From the NCBI GenBank assembly GCA_964537875.1, contig CAZIDN010000025.1, positions 1-48,275 of the forward strand: a DNA stretch of 48,275 nt, written 5' to 3'. This DNA is from JAPKZH01 sp964537875. Lineage in GTDB: Bacteria; Acidobacteriota; Aminicenantia; Aminicenantales; UBA4085. Shown here piece by piece: positions 16,001-25,374 of this stretch. Within the stretch, counting starts at the first letter, position 1, and the number at the start of each line of letters is the position of its first letter. The notes beneath the pieces are model-generated. The model made no database searches. It was not told the origin of the DNA and saw only the letters and a list, made by a program, of their open reading frames with translations. Both the position numbers and the translations under genes were made by a program.

Positions 16001-16467
16001 CGGAGCACCCACGCCATGCCGGTGGCGACGACAACGGCTCCACAGAGCGCAAGCAAGTTGCGCAGGAGCGCCGCTCGCCAGCCGAAGTAGCGCGCTTCGA
16101 GCGGAAGAGTCAGGACGCCGACCATCATGAGCGACGTGATGAACGCGGCCAACACCGGCACCGAAGCGCCGTTCTGCCGCAGCAAGGCCGCGAGTGGATA
16201 GGCAATGAAGCCGGGAATCAAGGCGATGCTGCCGACCCCGAGCGCGGAGAAGAACGGAAGAAGGCCTGTTCCCGAAAGGATCCGTTCGAGCATTCGCGGC
16301 GTCACGGTCGTAAGAACGAGGCTCACCGCAGCGAGAATACCGAGTAGAAGCGGGATAACGCCGACGAACATCTTCAGACCCTTGAACACGGCAGCTTGCG
16401 TCTTGCGGCGGTCGGCGGCAAGTGAAGCGAGCAAAGCGACCCCGGTGATGATCCAGAGACTTATCAC
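15997..16467 (-). CDS. Split permease, first half (PF03773-type)
   Basis: A 156-residue membrane protein from a GTG start, with four spans (SLWIITGVALLASLA, IPLLLGILAAVSLVL, PFFSALGVGSIALIPGFIAYPLAALL, NLLALCGAVVVATGMAWVL). The GSIALIPGFIAYPLAA segment matches the first conserved repeat of the permease family. It is translationally coupled to the second half downstream. In most relatives known to me the two repeats are one polypeptide, though two-gene versions exist in anaerobes. The ribosome site (GGAGGGAG) is 19 nt away, so the exact start is uncertain. Confidence 0.75.
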   Translation of the reverse strand: MISLWIITGVALLASLAADRRKTQAAVFKGLKMFVGVIPLLLGILAAVSLVLTTVTPRMLERILSGTGLLPFFSALGVGSIALIPGFIAYPLAALLRQNGASVPVLAAFITSLMMVGVLTLPLEARYFGWRAALLRNLLALCGAVVVATGMAWVLR

Positions 16468-16506
16468 GGCTCGCTCGCAGACCGCTCTCCCTCCGGGCCG
16501 GCCGCT

Positions 16507-16578
16507 TCACGCCTGCAGAGCACGGCCAGTGGGATCGCGCAGCCGTTCGATGTCTCGAAATACTTTATCGTCATTCAT
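16507..16578 (-). pseudogene. Possible methyltransferase N-terminal stub
   Basis: A 23-codon frame begins MNDDKVFRDIERLRDP, which resembles the opening of small SAM methyltransferases that accompany such permeases, and then stops. It lies 40 nt upstream of the first permease half on the same strand. The resemblance is weak and based on recall. Confidence 0.2.
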
Positions 16579-16674
16579 GCTTCAAATATTCAAATTCGTA
16601 TTAATAGTTTCCACTCCGCAATTTTCTTGAGACGGAGGATATTTTATCATAAACTGGTTGCGATCGACTTGAAT

Positions 16675-19128
16675 ATGAACAAATCGACGGCGCTTCCAAA
16701 GAACCTTGAATCCCAAGAATACGAGCGGATGACGGCGGACGATGTCCTCACACGCTTGGCAACGGATTTAAGCGCCGGATTAAAGAAAACAGAAGTCGAA
16801 CATCGACGCCAGCGATTCGGCGCCAACGAAGTTCCCGAGAAAAAAGCTCATCCCCTCCGGAGCTTTCTCAAAAAGTTTTGGGGCCTAACCGCCTGGATGC
16901 TCGAGCTCATCATCGTCCTGTCGTGGATTCTGCATAAGAACGCGGATGCCTATATCGTCGGCGGACTGCTGATCATGAATTCGATCATTAACTTTTTGGA
17001 GGAACAGAAGGCGTCCGGCGCGGTCGAAGAATTGAAATCAAAACTCCAGATTCAGGCCAGGACGCTCAGAGACGGCGTGTGGGCCCTCGTTCCCGCCAGG
17101 GAATTGGTTCCGGGAGATATCTTGAGAGTCCGGCCCGGAGATTTTATCCCCGCGGACATGAAAATCCTAAACGGCGCGCTCGCCGTGGACCAATCCGCTT
17201 TGACGGGAGAATCTCTGCCCCTGGAGAAAAAGACCGGAGACCTTTTATATGCGGGATCTGTGCTTAAACGAGGAGAAGTGACAGGGGTCATCATCCAAAC
17301 GGGCGTGTCGACAAATTATGGAAAGACGACGCAGCTTGTTCAAATCGCCCGTCCCAAGCTCCACATGGAAGAGGTGGTCACCAAGCTCGTGAAATGGCTG
17401 CTCATGATTATCGGCGGCCTCTTGAGCTTGACGCTGGGAATATCGATAATCCGGGGCTTCCCCCTCCTTGAAATATTGCCCTTGATGTTGGTGCTTCTTT
17501 TGTCGGCGATCCCCATCGCCCTGCCGGTCATGTTTACCGTGAGCATGGCCATCGGCGCCAGGGAACTGGCCAGGAATAACGTCCTGATCACACGATTGAG
17601 CGCGACGGAGGACGCCGCGACCATGGACGTGTTGTGCGTGGATAAGACCGGGACCCTGACGTTGAATGAATTGTCCATTTCCCACATCATCCCCTTAGGA
17701 CCTTTTTCCGATAAGGACGTCATCCTGTATGGGGCACTCGCCTCGCAAGAAGCCAACCAGGATCCTCTGGACCTGGCATTCATCAAGCTTGCGAAGGAGA
17801 AGGATTTACTGAGCTCATCGTACATTCAGGACAGCTATGTTTCTTTCGATCCCCTTTTGCGAAAAACCGAAGCCCTGATCAGACGCGATCACAAGGTTTT
17901 TCGCGTCATGAAAGGAGCGGTGTCGGTTATCGCCCAAGATTGCGGGCTCGAATCGCAAGAGCTCAAGGGCTTGGAGGCCAGCATCGAGAACTTTTCGAAA
18001 AAAGGATACAAAACATTGGCCGTCGCCCTGATTGAAGACTCGAAGCCGGTCGTCGCCGGATTAGCCGCCCTCAGCGATAGCCCCAGGCCGGATTCGAAAG
18101 CCTTGATCCAAGAGCTTCAATCGTTGGGCATATCGATCAAGATGTTGACCGGCGACGCCTTGCCGATCGCCCAAGAGGTCGCCAGCGACATCGGAATTGG
18201 AGAAAACATCTCCCGCATGTCGGATCTGAAAGCCCTGATGACGGCCGACCCCGCCGCAGCCTTGAAGATGATGGAACAAAGCGCCGGTTTCGCGGAAGTC
18301 TATCCGGAAGACAAATATCTCATCGTCCATAGCCTTCAGGCTGGAGCGCATGTTGTCGGGATGACGGGAGACGGGGTCAACGACGCCCCCGCCCTTAAGC
18401 AGGCCGAAGTCGGGATAGCCGTGAACAGTGCCACGGACATTGCCAAATCATCGGCCAGTGTCGTCCTGACGAGCGCGGGATTGTCGGGTATCGTCGAACT
18501 GGTCAAGAACGGCCGGAAGGTCTATCAAAGGATCAACACGTGGGTTCTCAACAAAATCATGAGAACGATTCTGAAGTCTACTTTCGTTGTCGGTGTCTTT
18601 CTGATCACCGGCGATTTTGTCGTATCCGCTTTTGCCATGGTGCTATTGCTGTTGATGACGGATTTTGTGAAGATATCCTTATCCACGGATCATGTCCGAT
18701 GGTCAAGATCGCCAGATACTTGGAACATCGCGAGTTTCGTCAAGGTTTCGACCGTTCTGGGCTTATTCATGGTTTTGGAATCCCTGGTTCTTCTTTGGAT
18801 GGGATTTAAAATTTGGCATTTAGCGCCGTCTGATCCGCATGTTCAAACATTCAGCTTTGAAATTCTCTTCTTTTCAGCCGTAACATCGATATTCGTCGTC
18901 AGGGAACGGCGTCATTTCTGGAGCTCCATGCCAAGCCGGATGCTGTTGAGCGTTATTCTTGTCGACATGCTTGTCGGGATAATTATCTCAGCGCTTGGAA
19001 TCAGCGGCGCTCTTCAGCGTATTCCGCTACCAATGACCGCGTTTGTTATTGGCTTTAACATCATATTTTCATTGTTCGTAAACGATTCCGTAAAAATCCA
19101 TCTCATTAAAAAGATGAAACTTGCCTGA
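16675..19128 (+). CDS. Plasma-membrane proton-type P-ATPase (P3A)
   Basis: A complete 817-residue P-type ATPase: actuator-domain TGES (QSALTGESLP), phosphorylation site Asp323 in CVDKTGTLTLNE, and the hinge MTGDGVNDAPALK. The short N-terminus without metal-binding motifs, together with TDFVKISLSTDHVRWSRSPDTWN in the C-terminal membrane part, identifies the P3A proton-pump group. It would pump H+ outward using ATP. The start at 16675 lacks a clear ribosome site; TTG 16627 is an alternative. It is transcribed divergently from the split permease. Confidence 0.88.
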   Translation: MNKSTALPKNLESQEYERMTADDVLTRLATDLSAGLKKTEVEHRRQRFGANEVPEKKAHPLRSFLKKFWGLTAWMLELIIVLSWILHKNADAYIVGGLLIMNSIINFLEEQKASGAVEELKSKLQIQARTLRDGVWALVPARELVPGDILRVRPGDFIPADMKILNGALAVDQSALTGESLPLEKKTGDLLYAGSVLKRGEVTGVIIQTGVSTNYGKTTQLVQIARPKLHMEEVVTKLVKWLLMIIGGLLSLTLGISIIRGFPLLEILPLMLVLLLSAIPIALPVMFTVSMAIGARELARNNVLITRLSATEDAATMDVLCVDKTGTLTLNELSISHIIPLGPFSDKDVILYGALASQEANQDPLDLAFIKLAKEKDLLSSSYIQDSYVSFDPLLRKTEALIRRDHKVFRVMKGAVSVIAQDCGLESQELKGLEASIENFSKKGYKTLAVALIEDSKPVVAGLAALSDSPRPDSKALIQELQSLGISIKMLTGDALPIAQEVASDIGIGENISRMSDLKALMTADPAAALKMMEQSAGFAEVYPEDKYLIVHSLQAGAHVVGMTGDGVNDAPALKQAEVGIAVNSATDIAKSSASVVLTSAGLSGIVELVKNGRKVYQRINTWVLNKIMRTILKSTFVVGVFLITGDFVVSAFAMVLLLLMTDFVKISLSTDHVRWSRSPDTWNIASFVKVSTVLGLFMVLESLVLLWMGFKIWHLAPSDPHVQTFSFEILFFSAVTSIFVVRERRHFWSSMPSRMLLSVILVDMLVGIIISALGISGALQRIPLPMTAFVIGFNIIFSLFVNDSVKIHLIKKMKLA

Positions 19129-19314
19129 TCGGCCCAACCGACTCTTCTCAAGCTTTAAAGAACTAGGAACAGACCAGGCCGTGTTGAATAGCCGTTCCGG
19201 CCCATAAATCTCCCCTCTTGATCACGATGGAAGAATACTTCCGGCCGCGCGGCGATGTAAAATCAATCTCCTTCTGGTCGGTTCTCCCGGCGGACAAACC
19301 GAGAATTGCTAAAA

Positions 19315-19343
19315 TTGACTTTTCTTAGATATTTTAATATATT
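19315..19343 (+). promoter_or_regulatory. Promoter of the RND efflux operon
   Basis: TTGACT (19315-19320), a 17-nt spacer and TATATT (19338-19343). The ATG at 19358 follows only 14 nt later with no Shine-Dalgarno site, so the leader is at most about 8 nt. Confidence 0.6.
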
Positions 19344-19357
19344 TTTCGATAGAAAAA

Positions 19358-19636
19358 ATGAAAGGCAAAAAGGAGAGCTTTCTTTCAATCACTTTCCTCT
19401 TTGTCTTTTTTATGGTTACTCTTCTGGTCAATTTTACTCATACCGAAAAAACTGTCTTTCATAAAGATAATTGCCCCGCCTGTAATTTCCTGAACTCGAC
19501 ATTCGCTACGGGCCAAATTAACTTCTTCCAGATTCCCGAACTCTTTTTTATTGACATCATCAAGATTTCTCTTTCATTCCATTTGAAAGAGACCTTCCTA
19601 ATTTCTTCTTGCGGCCGCTCCCCTCCTCAAAGCTAG
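19358..19636 (+). CDS. Small CPAC-motif envelope protein heading the efflux operon
   Basis: A 92-residue protein with one N-terminal membrane span or signal (residues 8-26), then HKDNCPACNF with Cys39 and Cys42, a possible metal or redox site on the outside, and a C-terminal CGRSPPQS. Small proteins of this layout precede heavy-metal efflux operons in other bacteria and resemble the DUF2946 style (a C-terminal R-x-PP motif). It could deliver or sense metal for the pump; this is inference from position and motif. Confidence 0.6.
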   Translation: MKGKKESFLSITFLFVFFMVTLLVNFTHTEKTVFHKDNCPACNFLNSTFATGQINFFQIPELFFIDIIKISLSFHLKETFLISSCGRSPPQS

Positions 19637-19693
19637 CCTTTTCACCTCCCCTCAAAACTTTGGATCTCTCTGACAAAATTCCGAGGAGGCTAA

Positions 19694-20959
19694 ATGGACT
19701 TAAAAAAAATATCATTCTTCTTGATTATGCTCTTGGGTCTTGAAAACTCCCTCTTTAATCAGGTAAACGCAAAAGAAGTCCTGTCTCTCGAGCAATGCAT
19801 CTCCGTCGCGCTTGAACAAAATCCTCTTGTTCTCTCTTCTTTAGAGCAATATCGAGCGGCCCTGGCTCGAATTAGTCAAGCTAAAGCTTTTCCTCAGCCA
19901 TCCCTCGACTATGACTCAGATTTACAGCCAAGCTTATTGAATTTTAAGGAATCCAATGAATCGTATTTTGGCCTCAGCCAAACGGTTGAGTTTCCCGGGA
20001 AAAGACTGTTAAGGGGAAAAATTGCCACCCAGGAATCGTTTGAACTCTTGTCCGAAATTGACCTTTTAAAGCTGACTGTTGCTTATCAGGTCAAACAAGC
20101 CTTTTATGGCCTTCTTCTCGCCAAAGAGAAACTCCGTTATGCCCAACAGAACTTAGAACTCGCTCAAGATTTTCTTAATAAAGCAGAGTTCAAGCATGGG
20201 GCGGGAGATGTGGCCAAGGTTGAAGTTCTGAGAGCGCGAGTAGAAGCTTTAAAAGCTGCCAACGAAGTGAAAGCCGTCGCCAATGAGGAAAGCTTGGCCA
20301 AAGCCATACTGAATTTTCTTTTAGCGCGGAAAAAATTCGAGCCCCTGGAAATCAAAGGAACGCTGAAAAAGACCTTCAGCCTCATGGAGCTTGAGGAGTT
20401 GAAACAGAGGGCCTTTTCTTTTCGCCCCGAGGTCAAGAAATTGAATATCTCTCTAGAAAAAGAAAATTATAAAAAAAAACAGGGTTACTTGAGCTATTTC
20501 CCGGATTTCGAACTTGGGCTTTCCCGGCACCGCCTTGAGGGAGAAAAAACCACATGGGATTTTACTCTTTCTTTCCCTATCCCTCTCTTTTTTTGGCAAC
20601 CTCAAAAAGGAAAGATCGCCGAAGCTGAAGCCTATATAGAATCCCTAAAAAGAGAGTTGGAACATTTGAAGAACTCCATCAGTCTGGAGGTGGAGGAAGC
20701 CTATAGGAATGCACTCACGGCAGCCAGTCAGATCCAACTCTTCGAAGAAGAAATGCTAGCTCAGGCGGAGGAAGTCTATAACATGTATCTTTTCAGTTAT
20801 CAAGAAGGCGAAATAGGGGGGATAGAGCTAATCGAAGCCAGGCGGACTTTGATCGAAGCCAGGAGATCTTATGCTGATGCTCTTTATAACTACGATGTCA
20901 CTTTAGCTGCCTTAGAAAAATCCGTTGGCCAAACTCTTGAAGGAGATAACGATGATTAA
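19694..20959 (+). CDS. TolC-family outer-membrane efflux channel
   Basis: A 421-residue protein with a signal peptide (1 to about 26) and two TolC/OEP repeats of long amphipathic helices; LSLEQCISVALEQNP begins the first, and FSYQEGEIGGIELIEARRTLIEARRSY is the typical helix near the end. It forms the trimeric outer-membrane duct of the pump (CusC/CzcC role). A GAGGAGG ribosome site precedes it. Its stop overlaps the start of the adaptor gene by 8 nt. Ribosome sites and context show one operon with its neighbours. Confidence 0.9.
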   Translation: MDLKKISFFLIMLLGLENSLFNQVNAKEVLSLEQCISVALEQNPLVLSSLEQYRAALARISQAKAFPQPSLDYDSDLQPSLLNFKESNESYFGLSQTVEFPGKRLLRGKIATQESFELLSEIDLLKLTVAYQVKQAFYGLLLAKEKLRYAQQNLELAQDFLNKAEFKHGAGDVAKVEVLRARVEALKAANEVKAVANEESLAKAILNFLLARKKFEPLEIKGTLKKTFSLMELEELKQRAFSFRPEVKKLNISLEKENYKKKQGYLSYFPDFELGLSRHRLEGEKTTWDFTLSFPIPLFFWQPQKGKIAEAEAYIESLKRELEHLKNSISLEVEEAYRNALTAASQIQLFEEEMLAQAEEVYNMYLFSYQEGEIGGIELIEARRTLIEARRSYADALYNYDVTLAALEKSVGQTLEGDNDD

Positions 20960-22229
20960 ACGAATGTTTCTATTCTTTCTTATGATTTCCATTGCTATCT
21001 TTGAGTTCCAGTGCTCAAAAACGCCCGAAAAAGAAAGCATAAGAAACGATATGTCTTCGCAGAAGTCAGAAAGCGTCCAAGAAGAAACGCTGTCAAAAAA
21101 AAGAGGGCCTGAAGGAAAAAGCTTTGGCAGAGGAGCGAGAAGAACTCGTCAAAGAGTCTGGGAAATCTCTGACCACGTCGAATTGAGCGAAGCCGAGAAG
21201 CAGGTTGTCAAAATAGAAACAGTGAAGGTTACCACTAAAGGTCTGAGATCTCAACTGGAAGCTATGGGAAAGATTCTCGCTCATCAAAGCAGAAAGGCCA
21301 TCGTCTGCTATGCGTTCTCTGCCAGGATAGGCCAAATTCATGTGACAATAGGTGATTGGGTGAAAGTCGGCCAGCCGCTGGTCACTCTTCAAAGCGAAGA
21401 AGTCGGTGAAGCCAAATCCGCCTTCTATAAAGCGAAGGCGGATTTTGAGCTCGCCAGGAGCAATTATGATCGGGAGAAAAAGCTCTTTGACCGGGGAGTC
21501 GGGGCTCAAAAAAATTCCTTGGCCACGGAAGCGGGATTCAAAGTCGCACAAGCCAACTTAGATGCCGCCGAGAAAAAACTGCATGTTTTAGGCTTTTCGG
21601 AAGAGCAGGTCAAAGGCATAGCTGAAACCCATCAGATTAATCCTGTCATCACCCTCTTCGCGCCCATTTCAGGAAAAATCGTCCAGAACAACGCGGTCCT
21701 GGGAGCTATTGTCGATCAGTCTTCGGAGATCATGACCATATTGGACCCCCGGCTCCTCTGGGTGGATGCCGAAATCTATGAGAAAGACATCGCGAAAATT
21801 AGGATTGGACAAAACGTGGAAGTTTCTGTTCCGGCATACCCGGGCGAAACATTTGGCGGGAAAATCTGTTATGTCAGCGATATCTTGAAAGAAGACACGC
21901 GCACGATTACCGTCAGGACGGAGGTCGAAAATAGAGAATACAAGCTGAAGCCTGGCATGTTTGCCACGGTCAAGATCTATCTCAATCATTTGAGCAACAC
22001 CTTGGTTGTTCCTGAAGCGGCTGTCTTGGATGACAAGAACGAAAAGATTGTTTTTGTCAATAGAGAAAGAAAGTTTTTTCCTCAGGCCGTTGAAACGGGG
22101 ATAAAAGAGAAAGGATTCATTGAAATTCTCAGCGGACTGAGCGAGGGAGATGATATCGTGACCAAGGGAAGTTATCAGCTGAAATCAAAGCTCTATGATG
22201 AAATTTTGAAGAAAGCCGGCATCCACTGA
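20952..22229 (+). CDS. RND efflux periplasmic adaptor (CusB/CzcB-like)
   Basis: A 425-residue membrane-fusion protein. The start at 20952 (AAGGAG 7 nt upstream) gives a signal ending IAIFEFQCS, a possible lipobox. A Lys/Glu/Arg-rich linker (about 30-75) precedes the barrel-sandwich domain (ARIGQIHVTIGDWVKVGQPL), a helical hairpin (about 150-210), its return half (FAPISGKIVQNNAVLGAIV) and the beta-barrel and C-terminal domains. It joins the TolC channel to the inner-membrane pump. The class matches heavy-metal (HME) pumps; which ion is moved cannot be read from the sequence. Confidence 0.9.
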   Translation: MIKRMFLFFLMISIAIFEFQCSKTPEKESIRNDMSSQKSESVQEETLSKKRGPEGKSFGRGARRTRQRVWEISDHVELSEAEKQVVKIETVKVTTKGLRSQLEAMGKILAHQSRKAIVCYAFSARIGQIHVTIGDWVKVGQPLVTLQSEEVGEAKSAFYKAKADFELARSNYDREKKLFDRGVGAQKNSLATEAGFKVAQANLDAAEKKLHVLGFSEEQVKGIAETHQINPVITLFAPISGKIVQNNAVLGAIVDQSSEIMTILDPRLLWVDAEIYEKDIAKIRIGQNVEVSVPAYPGETFGGKICYVSDILKEDTRTITVRTEVENREYKLKPGMFATVKIYLNHLSNTLVVPEAAVLDDKNEKIVFVNRERKFFPQAVETGIKEKGFIEILSGLSEGDDIVTKGSYQLKSKLYDEILKKAGIH

Positions 22230-22245
22230 GTCTGGAGAAATCATC

Positions 22246-25200
22246 ATGATCGATAGAATCATTGATTACGCTCTGAAACATCGATTGCTGACTGTTTTTC
22301 TTATCGCTCTGGTTTCTATCTGGGGCGTCCTCGTCTATCTCAATATTCCCAAGGATATCTATCCTGACCTCAACGCTCCTCTGGTAACGATCATCACGGA
22401 AAACCCGGGCATGGCTTCTGAGGATGTAGAAAGGTTGATTTCTTTTCCTCTGGAGAGTTTGCTCTCCGGAGCACCCCATGTGACGCGCGTCAGGTCGGAG
22501 TCAGCCACCGGCGATTCCGTCGTCACGGTAGAATTTGACTGGGGCACGGATATCTACCTGGCCCGCCAAATTGTCTCCAGTAAGCTCGAGCTCGTCTCCG
22601 GGCGCCTCCCACTGGGCACCACCCAGCCCATCCTTGGCCCCGTGTCTTCGAGGATGGGAGAAGTCTTCGAGTTTGCCGTGATTGGAGACGGCGCGGACCC
22701 TGTGGAGCTCAGGTCGATCGCAGACTGGACGATCCGGTACAGGCTGCAGGGAGTCCCTGGAATATCCTTCATCATCAACCTTGGCGGCTTTGTGAAACAG
22801 TTTCAGGTCTTCCTCAAGCCGGAGATGTTGAAAAACTATAATCTGACGATTCGCGAAGTTAAAGACGCCATCGAAAACAGCAACAGGAATTTCTCTGGAG
22901 GAATCATCTCCAAAGGGGCTCAGGAAGTCCTTATCAAAGGAATGGGTCGAATTGAAACCCTGGAGCACATCCAGAATACGGTCATCACTTCGCGCAACAA
23001 CGTTCCTGTTTTCGTGAAAGACGTGGCTGAGGTGAAAATTGGAGGAAAATTTAGACGCGATGCGGCCAGCCACAACGCCCAAGAAGCTGTTTCTGTCACC
23101 GTGGAAAAGCAGTATGGAGGAGATACGCTTCGAGCCATAAGCCATCTCAAAAAAGGCATCGCTCAAATCGCCAAAGACCTTCCCGAGCACATCAAGATCA
23201 AGCCCTTCTACGACCAGTCGATCTTAATTCTGAAGTCCATCCATCATGTCGAAGTTTCTATTCTGGAAGGTATTTGTTTTATTGTCCTGGTTATGCTCTT
23301 TTTTATGTGGAACCTGAGGAGCTCATTCATCGCTTCGCTGACCATTCCCTTTTCGATTCTGATCGCTTTGATCCTGATGAATATTTTCGGCATCAAACTG
23401 ACCGTCATGTCCATCGGCGGCTTGGCCATCGGGATAGGGAAGATGGCCAATGGCTCGATCATCATGGTCGAGAACATCTTCCGCGTGCTGAAAGAGAAAG
23501 AAGGCCAGGCGCCCCGGCTTTTCCTGATATCGGAAGCAGCCAAGGAAGTGGGGAAATATCTATTCTCAGCCAGTTTGATCATCATCCTCGTTTTTCTTCC
23601 TCTGCTGACTCTCCAGGGTCTCGAAGGGGCCATGTTTCGGCCCACGGCGTTTGCCGTTGCCGCCGCCCTTTTTGGGGCGATGCTCCTCAACATCACCCTC
23701 CAACCCATTTTAGCCTTTGTCTTCCTGACCGAGAAACATATCAAGGACAGACGGAACCCGGTCAGCGATTTCTTGCAAAAAAAATATCACGTGCTCCTGA
23801 CAAAAGCTCTCCGGCACAAGAGGCTTCTCATAACCATATTTTTGATATTAATTGGGGCGGCAGCGGTCGCCTACAATTTCCTCGGAAAGGAATTTGTTCC
23901 CCCTCTCGATGAGGGGTCCATCATGGCCTCGACGGTGATGCTTCCTGAGACTTCTCTTGAAGAATCCATGAAAATGGGCACGCGCATCGAAAAGACATTT
24001 CTTTCTTTCCCTGAAGTCGTTTCTGTGACCAGGACGACCGGAACAGCGGAAGGATCGGAACACCTTCATCCTGTCAATCACAGTCATTACAACATCGAAC
24101 TTCTGCCCCGGGAGAATAGAAAGCGAGGGTTTAAAGAAGTCACCCAGGCGATGCGCCAGGAGCTGGATAAGCTGCCGGGAGTAGCCTACATTTTTGAACA
24201 GCCGATCGCGAACAAACTGGCGGAAATGTTGACCGGCACAGAAGGGCAGCTTTCGGTGAAGCTTTTTGGCCAGGAGCTGGATATCCTTAACGAAAAGATT
24301 GAGGAAATAAGGAATGCCTTGGCTGAAATCAGAGGAGTGGCTGACCTGCAGATTGAACAGACGACCGGCGTCCCGCAGTTAGTCATTCAATTAAAAAGAG
24401 AGAAGCTGGCTCTCTTTGGAATCTCTGTCAGCCAGGTGGCCGAGACGATCGAAACTGCTTTAAAAGGAATCGAAGCTACGGATGTTTATGAGCCTGACCG
24501 GGTGACCTCTGTCCTTATCCGACTCCCGGAGGAATACCGAAACGACGAAGAAACTATAAAAAATCTTTTGATCAGCGCCCCCAGCGGAGAACGGATCCCC
24601 CTTTCGGAGCTCGCGGACATGTCGCGGAGCGAAGGGCCTCAGGCAATTTTCCGTGAAAATCTGATGCGGCGAAAAATCATCCTCTGCAACGTGGTCAAGC
24701 GTGACATTGGGAGCTTTGTCGAAGAAGCCCAACAGAAAATTTCCAAGCAGGTGATGTTGCCGCCGGGCTATTTTGTGTCCTTCGGAGGCCAGTTCGAAAG
24801 CCAGCAGAGAGCCTTGCGTCACCTGACGCTCCTTATGGCGATCGTTATTTTGATCATCTTTGTCGTCCTTTTTTCTTCGTTCGGCTCCATCTGGCAGGCG
24901 CTCCTCATTATCATGAACATCCCATCGACTCTGATTGGAGGCATACTGGGCCTTCTCATCGCCGGGCAGACAATCAACGTCTCCTCCACGATCGGGCTCA
25001 TCGCTCTTTTTGGCATCTGCGTCCAGAATGATGTCATCCTTGTGGCCAAGATCAACGATTATCGACGGCAGGGCTTTTCGCTGAGAGAATCCGTCGAAAA
25101 GGGAGCGCTGACCAAATTCAAGCCTATTTTTATGACCGATATGGTGATGATCGTAAGTGTCATTCCTATGGCTTTAATTGTCACAACAGGGGCGGAGCTC

Positions 25201-25320
25201 CACCGGCCACTGGCCGTGGTTTATATCGGCGGATTCTTTTTCGCCATCCTGCTGCGACTCTTCATCGTCCCCGTCCTTTATGAAACCCTGGCCCGTCTTG
25301 GAGGAAAATCCCATGAATAG
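22246..25320 (+). CDS. Heavy-metal-type RND efflux pump
   Basis: A 1024-residue RND permease with the usual twelve spans and two large periplasmic loops. PKDIYPDLNAPLVTI and GMASEDVERLISFPLE near the N-terminus fit the HME group (CusA/CzcA). In span 4 the sequence reads GIGKMANGSIIMVEN, with Asn where CusA-type pumps have the proton-relay Asp; the Glu of MVEN is kept. Met residues are frequent in both loops. It would expel metal from periplasm or cytoplasm through the TolC duct. The stop overlaps a 21-codon frame leading into the radical SAM gene. Confidence 0.9.
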   Translation: MIDRIIDYALKHRLLTVFLIALVSIWGVLVYLNIPKDIYPDLNAPLVTIITENPGMASEDVERLISFPLESLLSGAPHVTRVRSESATGDSVVTVEFDWGTDIYLARQIVSSKLELVSGRLPLGTTQPILGPVSSRMGEVFEFAVIGDGADPVELRSIADWTIRYRLQGVPGISFIINLGGFVKQFQVFLKPEMLKNYNLTIREVKDAIENSNRNFSGGIISKGAQEVLIKGMGRIETLEHIQNTVITSRNNVPVFVKDVAEVKIGGKFRRDAASHNAQEAVSVTVEKQYGGDTLRAISHLKKGIAQIAKDLPEHIKIKPFYDQSILILKSIHHVEVSILEGICFIVLVMLFFMWNLRSSFIASLTIPFSILIALILMNIFGIKLTVMSIGGLAIGIGKMANGSIIMVENIFRVLKEKEGQAPRLFLISEAAKEVGKYLFSASLIIILVFLPLLTLQGLEGAMFRPTAFAVAAALFGAMLLNITLQPILAFVFLTEKHIKDRRNPVSDFLQKKYHVLLTKALRHKRLLITIFLILIGAAAVAYNFLGKEFVPPLDEGSIMASTVMLPETSLEESMKMGTRIEKTFLSFPEVVSVTRTTGTAEGSEHLHPVNHSHYNIELLPRENRKRGFKEVTQAMRQELDKLPGVAYIFEQPIANKLAEMLTGTEGQLSVKLFGQELDILNEKIEEIRNALAEIRGVADLQIEQTTGVPQLVIQLKREKLALFGISVSQVAETIETALKGIEATDVYEPDRVTSVLIRLPEEYRNDEETIKNLLISAPSGERIPLSELADMSRSEGPQAIFRENLMRRKIILCNVVKRDIGSFVEEAQQKISKQVMLPPGYFVSFGGQFESQQRALRHLTLLMAIVILIIFVVLFSSFGSIWQALLIIMNIPSTLIGGILGLLIAGQTINVSSTIGLIALFGICVQNDVILVAKINDYRRQGFSLRESVEKGALTKFKPIFMTDMVMIVSVIPMALIVTTGAELHRPLAVVYIGGFFFAILLRLFIVPVLYETLARLGGKSHE

Positions 25321-25374
25321 GCCCCTCTTTAATCTCCATCTTGTTATCATGATGATTCTGGATAATATTTTCAG

